DNA of 64,000 nt from Geodermatophilus siccatus (GCF_900103785.1 NZ_FNHE01000002.1:124001-188000), one strand, 5' to 3'. Shown: positions 33,021 to 41,953, counted from the stretch's first letter. Notes: generated by a model not told the origin, from the letters alone. Numbers and translations: made by a program.

Positions 33021-35279
33021 ATGACCACCGCCCCGACCGCGATGGAGTACGACCCCTTCAGCCCGGAGTTCCAGGCCGACCCGTACCCCGTGTACCGGTG
33101 GATGCGGGAGGAGGCGCCGGTCTTCTACAGCGAGAAGTGGAACTGGTGGGCGCTGTCCCGGTTCGAGGACGTCCGGGCTGCCGCCACCGATCCGGACACC
33201 TTCCTCAGCTACGAGGGCATCGACATCGACGACACCGCCAAGGACCAGAGCGGCCCCGGGTTCCTGCCCGACATCGACAACCCCCGCCACGACCAGGTGC
33301 GTGCGGTCATCCAGCCGCACTTCCTGCCGCGTCGCATCGCCGAGAAGGAGGGAGCCGTCCGCGACGTCGTCCGCCGGCTCGTGGCGCGATGGCGGGACCG
33401 GGGCGCGGTCGACCTCGCCCAGGAGCTGGCCTGGCCGATGCCCAACGAGGTCTTCTTCACCGTGCTCGGGCTGCCGAGTGCGGAGGAGGAGGGCCGTGCA
33501 CAGCTCGACCGCTGGGTGCACGAGCTCAAGGACCGCCGTCCCGACGACCCCCGGCTCACCCCGGTCGCCCGGGCCGCCACCGAGGGCATCCAGCGCTACT
33601 TCGTCGACCTGCTCGAGGACCGGCGCGCGCACCCGCGGGACGACGTCGTCAGCGCCCTCGTGCGGGCGGAGATCGACGGCCGGCCGTTCGCCGACGAACA
33701 CCTCACGCCGGCGTCGGAGATCCTCGGCCTGATGATGGTGCTCTTCCTCGGCGGGGTGGAGAGCACCGCGGGGCTGACCGGCTCCCTGTTCAAGCTGCTC
33801 GCCGAGAACCCCGACCAGCGGGAGCTGCTCCACCGGGACCCGTCGCTGATCCCGGACGCCGTCGAGGAGACCATCCGCCACTCGAGCCCGCTGCAGCTGG
33901 TCGGCCGGACCACCTCCCGGGAGGTCACCCTGCACGGGGTGACCATCCCCGAGGGCGGCCGGGTGGTGCTGGTCTACGGCGCGGCCAACCGCGACGAGCG
34001 CCAGTTCCCCGACCCCGACCGCTTCGACGTGACCCGGGGGCGGATGCGGCACCTCGGCTTCGGGGAGGGCCGGCACGGGTGCCTCGGCGCTCCGCTCGCC
34101 CGGCTCGAGGCCAAGGTCGCCCTGGAGGAGGCGCTCCCGGTGCTGGGCGACTACACGCTGGCCGGGTCGCCGAGGCGCTACAAGACCACGCCGAACATGT
34201 ACGTCTGGGACCGCCTGCCGCTGTCCTTCGCGGTCTCCACGGAGGCCCGGCGGGGGAACGGCCACCCGGCGCACGTGGAGACCGTGCAGCACCGGACGAC
34301 GTCGGTGACGGTGGTGGCCAGCGAGTTCGAGGCCGACGTCCGCGTCGAGGACAAGCGCCGGGTGGCCGACGGAGTGGTCACCCTGGCGCTGCGGCGGCTC
34401 GACGACACCCCCCTGCCGCCGTGGGAGCCGGGCGCGCACGTCGACCTGCTGCTCGACGACCCCGCGCTGGAGGGGGCCCCCACCCGGCAGTACTCGCTGT
34501 GCGGGGACCCGGCCGACCACCACGTGTGGCGGGTGGGCGTCCTGCGGGAGCCGGAGAGCCGGGGCACCTCCTCCCACGTCCACGAGCGGCTGCGGCCCGG
34601 GGACGTGGTGCGGGTGCGCGGGCCGCGCAACAACTTCCCGCTGGTCGACTCGCCCCGCTACCTGTTCATCGCCGGCGGCATCGGCATCACGCCGATCCTG
34701 CCGATGATCCGCGCCGCGGAGGCCGCCGGCGCGGACTGGCGGCTCGTCTACGGCGGCCGACAGCGGGCCTCGATGGCCTTCCTCGACGAGCTGGCGGAGC
34801 ACGGCGACCGGGTGACCGTCTGCCCGCAGGACGAGACCGGGTTGCTCGACCTCGACGGGCTGCTGGGCACGCCGCAGGCGGGCACCCGCGTGTACTGCTG
34901 CGGCCCGGAGCCGCTGCTGGCCGCCGTCGAGCAGCGGTGCGCCGCCTGGCCGGCCGGTGCGTTGCACGTCGAGCGGTTCGCGGCCAGGCCGTTGACCGAG
35001 CCGGTGCGGTCGGAGGCGTTCGAGGTCGTCCTCGAGCGGAGCGAGCTGACCCTCACCGTGCCGCCGGATCGCTCGATCCTGTCGGTCGTCGAGGAGGCCG
35101 GGATCGGGGTGCTGTCCTCCTGCACGGAGGGCACGTGCGGCACCTGCGAGACCGCCGTCCTCGCAGGCAGGCCCGACCACCGGGACTCGGTCCTCAGCGA
35201 CGAGGAGAGGGAGGCGAACGACTGCATGATGATCTGCGTCTCCCGCGCCCGGGACGACCGCCTGGTCCTGGACCTGTAG
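33021..35279 (+). CDS. Self-sufficient cytochrome P450 fused to a phthalate-type reductase
   Basis: A 752-residue three-part monooxygenase. Residues 1-405 are a P450 with EETIRHSSPLQL (ExxR) and the haem motif FGEGRHGCLG, ligand Cys354. Residues 425-640 are a flavin reductase with RQYSLCGDP for the flavin and AGGIGITPILPM for NAD(P)H. Residues 655-752 are a plant-type [2Fe-2S] domain with Cys701, 706, 709 and 739. This is the class VII order known from CYP116B/P450RhF, and the length fits. It needs only NAD(P)H and O2. It stands alone between two LacI genes with a LacI operator upstream. Substrate unknown. Confidence 0.93.
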   Translation: MTTAPTAMEYDPFSPEFQADPYPVYRWMREEAPVFYSEKWNWWALSRFEDVRAAATDPDTFLSYEGIDIDDTAKDQSGPGFLPDIDNPRHDQVRAVIQPHFLPRRIAEKEGAVRDVVRRLVARWRDRGAVDLAQELAWPMPNEVFFTVLGLPSAEEEGRAQLDRWVHELKDRRPDDPRLTPVARAATEGIQRYFVDLLEDRRAHPRDDVVSALVRAEIDGRPFADEHLTPASEILGLMMVLFLGGVESTAGLTGSLFKLLAENPDQRELLHRDPSLIPDAVEETIRHSSPLQLVGRTTSREVTLHGVTIPEGGRVVLVYGAANRDERQFPDPDRFDVTRGRMRHLGFGEGRHGCLGAPLARLEAKVALEEALPVLGDYTLAGSPRRYKTTPNMYVWDRLPLSFAVSTEARRGNGHPAHVETVQHRTTSVTVVASEFEADVRVEDKRRVADGVVTLALRRLDDTPLPPWEPGAHVDLLLDDPALEGAPTRQYSLCGDPADHHVWRVGVLREPESRGTSSHVHERLRPGDVVRVRGPRNNFPLVDSPRYLFIAGGIGITPILPMIRAAEAAGADWRLVYGGRQRASMAFLDELAEHGDRVTVCPQDETGLLDLDGLLGTPQAGTRVYCCGPEPLLAAVEQRCAAWPAGALHVERFAARPLTEPVRSEAFEVVLERSELTLTVPPDRSILSVVEEAGIGVLSSCTEGTCGTCETAVLAGRPDHRDSVLSDEEREANDCMMICVSRARDDRLVLDL

Positions 35280-35288
35280 TCGGCCCCC

Positions 35289-36329
35289 TCACCGCCCGGC
35301 GCGGCCGTCTCCGCGGGAACGGCCGCTCCAGCGAGGCGGGGCGGTGGTGCTCCGGACGACGAGCCGGGGCGGGACCACGAGCTCACGCTGCTCGACGGGG
35401 ACCCCGTCCAGCCGGTCGAGGGCCCGCCGCACGGCCAGCGCGGTCAGCCGCTCGACGTCCTGGGCGACGGAGGTGAGGTCGACCGACGACAGCCGGGCGA
35501 TCCGGCTGTCGTCGTACCCGACCACGCTGACGTCCCCGGGCACGGTGCGCCCCGCCCGGCGGAGGACGTCGAGCAGGCCCAGGGCGCACCGGTCGTTGAA
35601 GACCGTGACCGCACCGGGCAGGGGCCCGGCCAGGAGGGTGCGCGCCGCGGCGGCGCCGTCGTCCTCGGTGAGCCCGCCGGGCAGGACGCGTGGGGTGAGG
35701 CCGTGCCGGCGGACTGCCTCGCGGTAGCCCCGCCGACGCTCGGCGGCGCCCGGTGCCCGACCGCCGTCGACGTGCACCACGTCACAGTGGCCGAGCCCGA
35801 CCAGGTGGTCCAGCGCCAGGTGCATGCCCTCGTCGTCGGCGGTCCGGACGACGTCGACCGCGGCGGACCGCACGGACCGGGCGACGACCACCACGGGCAG
35901 GCGGGTGGCGAGGCCGCTCAGGTGCGCGGTGGGCGACGAGGGCCCGAGCAGCACCAGCGCCTCGCAGCGGTCCCGCAGCAGGCTGTCGACCGCTCGCTGC
36001 TCGCCGCGTCCCGGCGTGACGGCGCTCAGCGCCAGCTCGTACCCGGCCTGTTCCGCGGCGTCGTACAACCCGGCCAGCAGGTCGCCGTGGAAGGCGTGCT
36101 GGACCCCGAAGACGACCCCGAGCAGCCGGCTGCGGGAGCTGCGGAGCAGGCGGGCGCGGGCGTCGGGCCGGTAGCCGAGCTCGTCCGCGGCGCGCCGCAC
36201 CCGCTCGCGGGTCGCGACGCTGGCCCCGGGCACGTCGCGCATGACGATCGACACGAGGGCGGTGGAGACGCCGGCCCGGGCGGCGACGTCGGCCAGGGTC
36301 GGCCTCCGGTCGGGTCCGGCAGGGGGCAC
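35289..36329 (-). CDS. LacI-family regulator (LacI 3)
   Basis: A 346-residue LacI repressor. The DNA-binding part is PTLADVAARAGVSTALVSIV, with hinge RVRRAADELGYRPDARARLL; the effector domain ends VVGYDDSRIARLSSVDLTSV. It is similar to LacI 2 throughout, including the EQRELVVPPRLVVRSTT tail, which suggests a local duplication. It is divergent from a Gfo/Idh-isomerase operon and the shared upstream region has two perfect TAGAACGTTCTA sites, so it probably represses both directions. It converges with the P450 gene nine bases away. Confidence 0.9.
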   Translation of the reverse strand: MPPAGPDRRPTLADVAARAGVSTALVSIVMRDVPGASVATRERVRRAADELGYRPDARARLLRSSRSRLLGVVFGVQHAFHGDLLAGLYDAAEQAGYELALSAVTPGRGEQRAVDSLLRDRCEALVLLGPSSPTAHLSGLATRLPVVVVARSVRSAAVDVVRTADDEGMHLALDHLVGLGHCDVVHVDGGRAPGAAERRRGYREAVRRHGLTPRVLPGGLTEDDGAAAARTLLAGPLPGAVTVFNDRCALGLLDVLRRAGRTVPGDVSVVGYDDSRIARLSSVDLTSVAQDVERLTALAVRRALDRLDGVPVEQRELVVPPRLVVRSTTAPPRWSGRSRGDGRAGR

Positions 36330-36354
36330 CCGGCCAGCCTAGCGTCGGACACAG

Positions 36355-36366
36355 TAGAACGTTCTA
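36355..36366. promoter_or_regulatory. LacI 3 operator, site 1
   Basis: TAGAACGTTCTA, a perfect palindrome 25 bases upstream of the LacI 3 start, positioned to block its own transcription. Its centre is 61 bases from site 2, close to a whole number of helical turns. Confidence 0.8.
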
Positions 36367-36414
36367 GAGACATCCCCTTGACGGAGGAGGCGCCGGACGT
36401 CAGGCTGAGGCGGT

Positions 36415-36428
36415 CTAGAACGTTCTAG
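36415..36428. promoter_or_regulatory. LacI 3 operator, site 2
   Basis: CTAGAACGTTCTAG, a perfect palindrome that ends 15 bases before the Gfo/Idh start. A likely promoter, TTGACG (from 36378), 17 bases, CAGGCT, lies just upstream, so a bound repressor would cover the transcription start region. Confidence 0.8.
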
Positions 36429-36443
36429 GGCTGGGAGATCGCG

Positions 36444-37475
36444 ATGGGGACCGTGGCGACGAACGGGACCGTGGGGGTGGCCCTGATCGGGTCGGGGCGG
36501 ATGGGCGCCTTCCACGCGGAGACGCTCGCCCTGCGGCTGCCGCACGCGCGGCTGGCCGCCGTGGCCGACCCCGCGCCGGGTGCCGCCGAGCGGCTGACCG
36601 GTGCGCTCGGTGCCGGCCGGGCGTACACCGACGTGGCCCAGCTGTGGGACGACCCGGACGTCGACGCGGTCGTCATCGCCGCGCCGGCCCGGTCGCACGC
36701 CGACCTGGTGGTGGCCGCCGCGGGCGCCGGGCGGCACGTCTTCTGTGAGAAGCCGATGGCGGTCACCCTCCCGGACGCCGACCGCGCGATCGACGCGGCC
36801 CGCGCCGCAGGCGTGGTCCTGCAGGTCGGGTTCAACCGCCGGTTCGCCGCCGACTGGCGGGGCGCCCGCGCGCTGCTGGACGCCGGCACGCTGGGCACCC
36901 CGCGGCTGCTGCGTTCGCTGACCCGCGACCCCGGCGGCTTCGACCCCGCGCGCGTGCTGCCGGACACGATCTTCCTCGAGACGCTCATCCACGACTTCGA
37001 CACCCTGCGCTTCCTGCACCCGGGCGCCGAGGCGGTCGAGGTGTACGCCGTGGCCGACGCGCTGGTCGAACCGGGCTGGCGGGACCGCGGCCTGCTGGAC
37101 ACCGCGGTGGTCACGGTCCGCTTCGACGACGGCGCGACGGCGGTGGCCGAGGCGTGCTTCGAGGCGTCCTACGGCTACGACGTCCGCGGCGAGGTCCTCG
37201 GCTCCGGCGGGATGGCGACCATGGGTGACGGGCGGCGCACCGGACTGGCCTTCTCCGGGCCCGCCGGCCGGCTGGTCGAGACGGTCCGGGGCGACCAGGA
37301 GCTGTTCCCCGGCGCGTACACCGCCGAGCTGGGCGCCTTCGTCGAGGCCGTCCGCGCCGGTGCCCCGGCCCCGGTGACCGGGGAGGACGCCCGCGCGGCG
37401 CTGGCCATCGCGCTGGCAGCCGCGGAGTCGGTGCGCTCCGGCCGCCCGGTGCGGATCGACGAGGTGGAGAAGTGA
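36444..37475 (+). CDS. Gfo/Idh/MocA-family inositol 2-dehydrogenase-like protein
   Basis: A 343-residue dehydrogenase with Rossmann motif VALIGSGRMGAFHAETLA, EKP motif VFCEKPMAVTLPDADRAI and substrate-domain block VGFNRRFAADWRGARAL. The LIHDFDTLRFLHPGAE region supplies the Asp of the active site. It resembles IolG-type inositol dehydrogenases but differs from the copy in the iol operon, so another isomer (scyllo- or chiro-inositol) is a reasonable guess. It starts a two-gene operon controlled by LacI 3 and overlaps the isomerase gene by GTGA. Confidence 0.9.
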   Translation: MGTVATNGTVGVALIGSGRMGAFHAETLALRLPHARLAAVADPAPGAAERLTGALGAGRAYTDVAQLWDDPDVDAVVIAAPARSHADLVVAAAGAGRHVFCEKPMAVTLPDADRAIDAARAAGVVLQVGFNRRFAADWRGARALLDAGTLGTPRLLRSLTRDPGGFDPARVLPDTIFLETLIHDFDTLRFLHPGAEAVEVYAVADALVEPGWRDRGLLDTAVVTVRFDDGATAVAEACFEASYGYDVRGEVLGSGGMATMGDGRRTGLAFSGPAGRLVETVRGDQELFPGAYTAELGAFVEAVRAGAPAPVTGEDARAALAIALAAAESVRSGRPVRIDEVEK

Positions 37476-38257
37476 CGGCGTACCGCCTGGCCGCGTCGGC
37501 GGAGATGCTCTTCCTCGACCTGCCGTTCGCCGAGCGGGTGCGGCGGATCGCCGACCTCGGCTTCGAGGTGGAGATCTGGGACTGGACGGCGAAGGACGTC
37601 GACGGGCTGGCCGCCAGCGGCGCGACGTTCTCCTCGATGACCGGCTACGTCACCGGCACCCTGGCCGACCCCGACGGCGCCGCGGAGCTGCTGCGCACGG
37701 CCGAGCAGTCCCTCGCCGTCGCCGAGCGGCTGGACTGCCCGCGGCTGAACGTGCACGGGACCGGGCTCGACGGCCGGGGCCTGCCCGTCGTCCCCGCCGA
37801 GGTGGTGACCCCGGCGATGTGGCTCGCCGCCGCCCGCACGCTGGAGCGGCTGGCCGCGCTGGGGGAGCGGGCCGGGCGGGTCTTCACCCTGGAGAACCTC
37901 AACACCGCCGTCGACCACCCGGGCACGCCGTTCGCCCGCGCCGCCGACACGATCGCGTTGGTGGAGGCGGTGGGCAGCCCGCACCTGCGGCTCAACCTCG
38001 ACCTGTACCACGCCCAGATCGGCGAGGGGAACCTGATCGAGCTGGTGCAGCGGGCGCTGCCGCTGGCTGGGGAGGTCCAGGTGGCCGACGTCCCCGGCCG
38101 GTGCGAGCCGGGCACGGGGGAGATCTCCCACCCGGCGATCGCCGCCGCCCTGGCGCGGCTCGGCTACGACGGCGTCGTCGCCCTGGAGGGCTGGGCGTCG
38201 GGCGACCCGGTCGCGGCGTTGGAGGGCTTCCGCGCCGCCTACGCCCCGGCCGCCTGA
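37472..38257 (+). CDS. Hydroxypyruvate isomerase-like TIM-barrel protein
   Basis: A 261-residue xylose-isomerase-like TIM barrel of the Hyi/IolI size class. Metal ligands are plausible as Glu in VFTLENLNTAVDHPG, Asp in LRLNLDLYHAQIGEGN and Glu in VVALEGWASGD. It would isomerise the keto-sugar produced by the dehydrogenase just upstream, with which its GTG overlaps. It converges with the NDH-2 gene 22 bases later. Hydroxypyruvate isomerase itself cannot be excluded, but no glyoxylate genes are near. Confidence 0.88.
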   Translation: MTAYRLAASAEMLFLDLPFAERVRRIADLGFEVEIWDWTAKDVDGLAASGATFSSMTGYVTGTLADPDGAAELLRTAEQSLAVAERLDCPRLNVHGTGLDGRGLPVVPAEVVTPAMWLAAARTLERLAALGERAGRVFTLENLNTAVDHPGTPFARAADTIALVEAVGSPHLRLNLDLYHAQIGEGNLIELVQRALPLAGEVQVADVPGRCEPGTGEISHPAIAAALARLGYDGVVALEGWASGDPVAALEGFRAAYAPAA

Positions 38258-38279
38258 CCCCGGCGCCCCGCTGCCCGGG

Positions 38280-39704
38280 TCAGGCGCTGCCGGCCTCCCG
38301 CGGGGTGCTGGGGATGGCCTCCTCTGCAGCTGGCGCAGGAGGAGCGGCCGGAGGCGTGTCCCGGGGCAGGATCGCCGGCGGTCGCACCGGGCCGGTGCGG
38401 TCGGCGGCGACGTCCTGCCGCGCCGTGTCGAGGGCGATGATCCGGTTGCCGCGGTTGTGGGACAGCCACAGCGCGCGGGCCCAGGTGTAGATGGCGCCGA
38501 GCCGGTTGCCCCAGCCCACCAGGTACATCACGTGGATGAAGACCCACATGACGTAGGCCAGGAAGCCGGTCACCTTCACCCCGAAGGCGTCCGCGACCGC
38601 CGAGCGGTAGCCGATCGTGGCCATGGTGCCCTTGTCGAAGTACCGGAACGGCGGCGTCTGGCGGCCGGTGAGACGGTCCTTGATGACCCGGGCGACGTAC
38701 TTGCCCTCCTGGATGGCCGGCTGGGCCACCCCGGGCAGCTTGTCCAGCGACGCCATGTCGCCGATGGCGAAGACCTCGGGATGTCCCGGCACGGTGCAGT
38801 CGGGACCCACCGGGATCCGGCCGGCCCGGTCGGTCTCGACGCCGGCCTCGTCGGCGAGCACCCGGGCCAGCGGCGAGGCCTGGACCCCGGCGGCCCAGAT
38901 GCGGGTGCGCGTCCGGATCGTCTCGAGCCCGTCCGGTCCCTTGACCGTGATGGACTCGTGGTCCATGTCGACGGCCAGGGTGTTCAGCCGTACCTCCACC
39001 CCCATCTCCTCCAGGCGCTTCTTGGTGTACGCCTGGAGCTTGGGCGCGAAGGGGGGTAGGACGGCCCCGGCCCCCTCCAGCAGGATGATCCGGGCCTGGC
39101 GGGTGTCCACGGAGCGGTAGTCCCGGGGCAGGACCGTGTGGGCCAGCTCCGCGATCTGCCCGACGAGCTCGACGCCCGTCGGCCCGGCCCCGACCACCAC
39201 GAACGTCAACCACTCCGCCCGCTCGGCGGGGTCGGTGGCGATCTCGGCCATCTCGAACTTGGCCAGGATCCCGTCGCGCAGGTACCGGGCGTCCTCGATG
39301 GTCTTCATGCCCGGGGCGTACTCGGCCAGCTGGTCCTTGCCGAAGTAGGAGTGCGTCGCCCCGGCCGCGACGACGAGGGTGTCGTACGGCAGGTCGAGCT
39401 CCCGCCCGTCCGGTGCCCGGGCGCTGACCACCCGGCGGTCCAGGTCGAGGTCCTGCACGTCCGCGAGCAGCACGCGGGCGTTGCGCTCCCGCTTGGTCAC
39501 GCTGCGCAGCGCCGGCGCGATGAGTCCGGGGGGCAGGATGCCCGTCGCCACCTGGTACAGCAGCGGCTGGAAGAGGTGGTGGTTGGCCCGGTCCACCAGC
39601 GTCACGTCGACGTCGGCGCGGTCGAGGGCGCGGGTGGCGTTGAGCCCGGCGAAGCCGCCCCCCACGACGACGACCCGGTGCCTGCCGGTCGTGTGTGCTC
39701 CCAT
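38280..39704 (-). CDS. ndh: Type II NADH:quinone oxidoreductase (NDH-2)
   Basis: A 474-residue non-proton-pumping NADH dehydrogenase. The FAD motif is VVVVGGGFAGLNATRAL, the NADH motif VVVGAGPTGVELVGQIAEL, and the quinone-site loop appears as GVAQPAIQEGKYVARVI. The C-terminal membrane-anchoring part includes FLAYVMWVFIHVMYLVGW and NRLGAIYTWARALWL. It passes electrons from NADH to menaquinone at the inner face of the membrane. It is divergent from the tautomerase with 280 bases between. The Pro/Ala-rich tail of about 45 residues is longer than in most NDH-2 proteins. Confidence 0.93.
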   Translation of the reverse strand: MGAHTTGRHRVVVVGGGFAGLNATRALDRADVDVTLVDRANHHLFQPLLYQVATGILPPGLIAPALRSVTKRERNARVLLADVQDLDLDRRVVSARAPDGRELDLPYDTLVVAAGATHSYFGKDQLAEYAPGMKTIEDARYLRDGILAKFEMAEIATDPAERAEWLTFVVVGAGPTGVELVGQIAELAHTVLPRDYRSVDTRQARIILLEGAGAVLPPFAPKLQAYTKKRLEEMGVEVRLNTLAVDMDHESITVKGPDGLETIRTRTRIWAAGVQASPLARVLADEAGVETDRAGRIPVGPDCTVPGHPEVFAIGDMASLDKLPGVAQPAIQEGKYVARVIKDRLTGRQTPPFRYFDKGTMATIGYRSAVADAFGVKVTGFLAYVMWVFIHVMYLVGWGNRLGAIYTWARALWLSHNRGNRIIALDTARQDVAADRTGPVRPPAILPRDTPPAAPPAPAAEEAIPSTPREAGSA

Positions 39705-39917
39705 GGCGCCACCCCCTGGTGCCGGGCCGCTGAGGGGCTCGGGCCCCTCCTCGGCCGCCGGCTCGTCGTGTCCCGCGGTGGACCCCGGCGGGTGTGTCCC
39801 GCGGCGGCGGACCGGCCCGGAGTCTAGGGCGTCGGCCCCCTGGTCAGCACCCGGCGACGACCGGCGCCGCCCGCGCGGGCGGACTGGGCGGTCCGGATCA
39901 CCTCTCGACTAAGTCTT

Positions 39918-39931
39918 AATGTCCTGACATA
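39918..39931. promoter_or_regulatory. Predicted GntR-type operator upstream of the tautomerase
   Basis: AATGTCCTGACATA, with a perfect ATGTC-CT-GACAT core, in the divergent space between NDH-2 and the tautomerase, 53 bases before the tautomerase start. It matches the palindrome at 21110 in 12 of 14 positions. The rest of this 280-base gap shows no gene. Confidence 0.6.
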
Positions 39932-39984
39932 GTCGTGGTGACATTCGCCACGCCGGCTCGCCTGCCACCCACGGAGGGTCCGCC

Positions 39985-40377
39985 ATGCCGCTCGTCCGCA
40001 TCGACGTCGTCGAGGGTCGCCGCACCCCCGACGAGCTCCGCCTCCTGGCCGACACGGTCCAGGAGGTGATGCTCGACGTGTTCGCCGCACCGCCCGGAGA
40101 CCGGTACCAGGTGATCACCGAGCACCGCCCCGGGCAGCTGATCTGCGAGGACACCGGCCTGGGCATCGAGCGCACCGACGACCTCGTCGTCCTGCAGGTC
40201 TTCCAGCAGGGGCGCTCGGAGGACCAGAAGCGGGCGCTCTACGCCGGGCTGGCGCGACGGCTGGAGGAGGCCGCCGGCCTGCGATCCAACGACCTCATCG
40301 TCTCCGTCGCCTCGAACACCCGAGAGGACTGGTCCTTCGGCCTGGGGCGCGCCCAGTTCCTCGAGGGCGACCTCTGA
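39985..40377 (+). CDS. Tautomerase family protein
   Basis: A 130-residue member of the 4-oxalocrotonate tautomerase superfamily, longer 'Tautomerase_2' type. The catalytic Pro follows the initiator in MPLVRIDVVEGRR. GGAGGGTCCGCC precedes the ATG. Such proteins tautomerise 2-oxo acids or dehalogenate; a keto-enol step on an inositol-derived diketone is possible given the operator shared with the iol locus, but that is inference. It stands alone and is followed by an intergenic repeat. Confidence 0.88.
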   Translation: MPLVRIDVVEGRRTPDELRLLADTVQEVMLDVFAAPPGDRYQVITEHRPGQLICEDTGLGIERTDDLVVLQVFQQGRSEDQKRALYAGLARRLEEAAGLRSNDLIVSVASNTREDWSFGLGRAQFLEGDL

Positions 40378-40541
40378 AGAAGGACCCCGTCCACCCACCC
40401 TCCGCACGCTCAGGGTGGGACCCGGGACGGGGCCGCCCGTCCTCCGTCCCGCTCGTCCACGTCCCCAGGAGGGAGCACGTGTCCGCACCCGCGCCGTCGA
40501 GCGCGCCGACGTCCGGTGCCGTCCCGGTGGCCGGCGCGGGA

Positions 40542-41867
40542 TCAGCCGACGTCCTCCCGGGACAGCGCCCCGGCCCCCTGACCGGCCGGCGACCGGCGGG
40601 CGATGCGCAGCCGCTGTCCCGCCGTCACGGCGGCACGCCGCGCCCGGGAGGGGTCGGCGGCCCGCCGCGCCGGCGACCGGTCGACCGCCGCGAACTCCTC
40701 CACCATCCGGTCGATGGTCGCCAGCAGGGTCGAGTTGAGCTCCCAGAGACCCGAGTGGCTGCGCGGGTCCCCGATGAGCAGGTCCTGCATCAGCGCCCGG
40801 CCACTGCGCAGCGCCTCGAGCGCCCCGGCCAGCCGGTCCGGTCCGGCGTCGTCGTGGGCCCCGTCGTCGTGGGCCCCGTCGTCGTGGGCCCCGTCGTCGT
40901 CCCGGGCCTCCGTGACCAGCACGCGACCGAACTCGCGGACCACGTTGCCCATGCGTTCGAGGAGGCTCGCCACGGTGCGGCGGACGATGTCGGCGTACCC
41001 GGGGTCCTCCTCGACGCCGGTCCGTTCCCGCGTGGCGTCGTCGATCGCCCGGAACAGGGTGCGCAGCGACACGGAGGCGTGCTCGAGGGCGTCCAGGCCG
41101 GTCCGCGTCCCCCCGCCCACCGGCGGGACCCGCAGTGCGCGGACGTTGAGCCGGCGGCTCTCCTCGGCGTGGGCCAGCGCCCGGTCGACCCGCGGGGCGT
41201 GCCGGTTGAGCCGGCGGGCGTCCTCCAGCCAGCGGGTCGACTGCTCCGGCGTCACGGGGCCGGCGCGCAGGGTCGAGGCCGCGTCGTGCAGGAGGCAGGC
41301 GATCTCGTCGGCGAACCTCTCCAGCGCCTGCGTGGCGTACCGGGTCTGCACCGCCGGCGGGAAGACCACGTTGACCAGCACGCCGACGGCCGCCCCGATG
41401 AGCGTCTCGACCACGCGGCCGGCACCGACGGACTCCGCGCCCGACGCGCCGAGCACCAGCATGGCGCTGATCGGGACCTCCACCAGGTGCGGACCCAGGC
41501 GGAGCAGCTGACCGACCAGGATCGACGCCGCGACCAGCGCCGCCAGGCTCCACCAGGTGAGCCCGACGACGGCGGCGAACAGCACCGCCAGGGCCACCCC
41601 GGACACGACGCTCAGCACCCGCTGGACACCGTTGACCAGGGTGCTGCTCAGCGTGGCCTGCACCACCAGCAGTGCGGTGAGCGCGGCGATCAGGGGCGGC
41701 GGGGTGTGCAGCCCGGCCGCCTGTGCGACGAGGAAGGCGGCGACCGTCGCCCCCGTCATGCGGGCCGCACGGAAGGCGGCCGTGCGGCCCCGTCCGCGGA
41801 CCAGGCGGACCAGTGCGGCGGCGCGACCTCGGACGGGTCGCCCGACCCGTCGGCGCCAGGGAGTCAC
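40542..41867 (-). CDS. FUSC/aromatic acid exporter-like membrane protein
   Basis: A 441-residue protein with about six N-terminal membrane segments (residues 30-155, for example PLIAALTALLVVQATL and SLAALVAASILVGQLLRLG) and a long cytoplasmic helical domain. The layout matches the FUSC/ArAE family, which exports aromatic or organic acids. A run of Asp-Asp-Gly-Ala-His repeats sits near residue 325, encoded by a 15-base tandem repeat. The start is GTG 41867; upstream in-frame codons are poor coding sequence. It is divergent from the DeoR gene. Confidence 0.82.
   Translation of the reverse strand: MTPWRRRVGRPVRGRAAALVRLVRGRGRTAAFRAARMTGATVAAFLVAQAAGLHTPPPLIAALTALLVVQATLSSTLVNGVQRVLSVVSGVALAVLFAAVVGLTWWSLAALVAASILVGQLLRLGPHLVEVPISAMLVLGASGAESVGAGRVVETLIGAAVGVLVNVVFPPAVQTRYATQALERFADEIACLLHDAASTLRAGPVTPEQSTRWLEDARRLNRHAPRVDRALAHAEESRRLNVRALRVPPVGGGTRTGLDALEHASVSLRTLFRAIDDATRERTGVEEDPGYADIVRRTVASLLERMGNVVREFGRVLVTEARDDDGAHDDGAHDDGAHDDAGPDRLAGALEALRSGRALMQDLLIGDPRSHSGLWELNSTLLATIDRMVEEFAAVDRSPARRAADPSRARRAAVTAGQRLRIARRSPAGQGAGALSREDVG
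40848..40892. repeat. 15-base tandem repeat inside the FUSC gene
   Basis: Three exact copies of a 15-base unit (GTCGTCGTGGGCCCC as read on the plus strand) plus a partial fourth. In the protein it gives repeated DDGAH. Copy number may vary between strains, since each unit keeps the frame. Confidence 0.9.
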
Positions 41868-41953
41868 CGGTCCATCCTCGGTGGTGCTGGGGGCTGCGGC
41901 GCACCGGCTCGCCGCGGGGGAACCGCGCCGCACGGGCAGCCGGGGGCCGGGCC

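Noticed and set aside
40848-40892. Tandem repeat considered as a CRISPR-like or regulatory array
   Set aside because: Unit is 15 bases without spacers and lies in frame inside a coding region.
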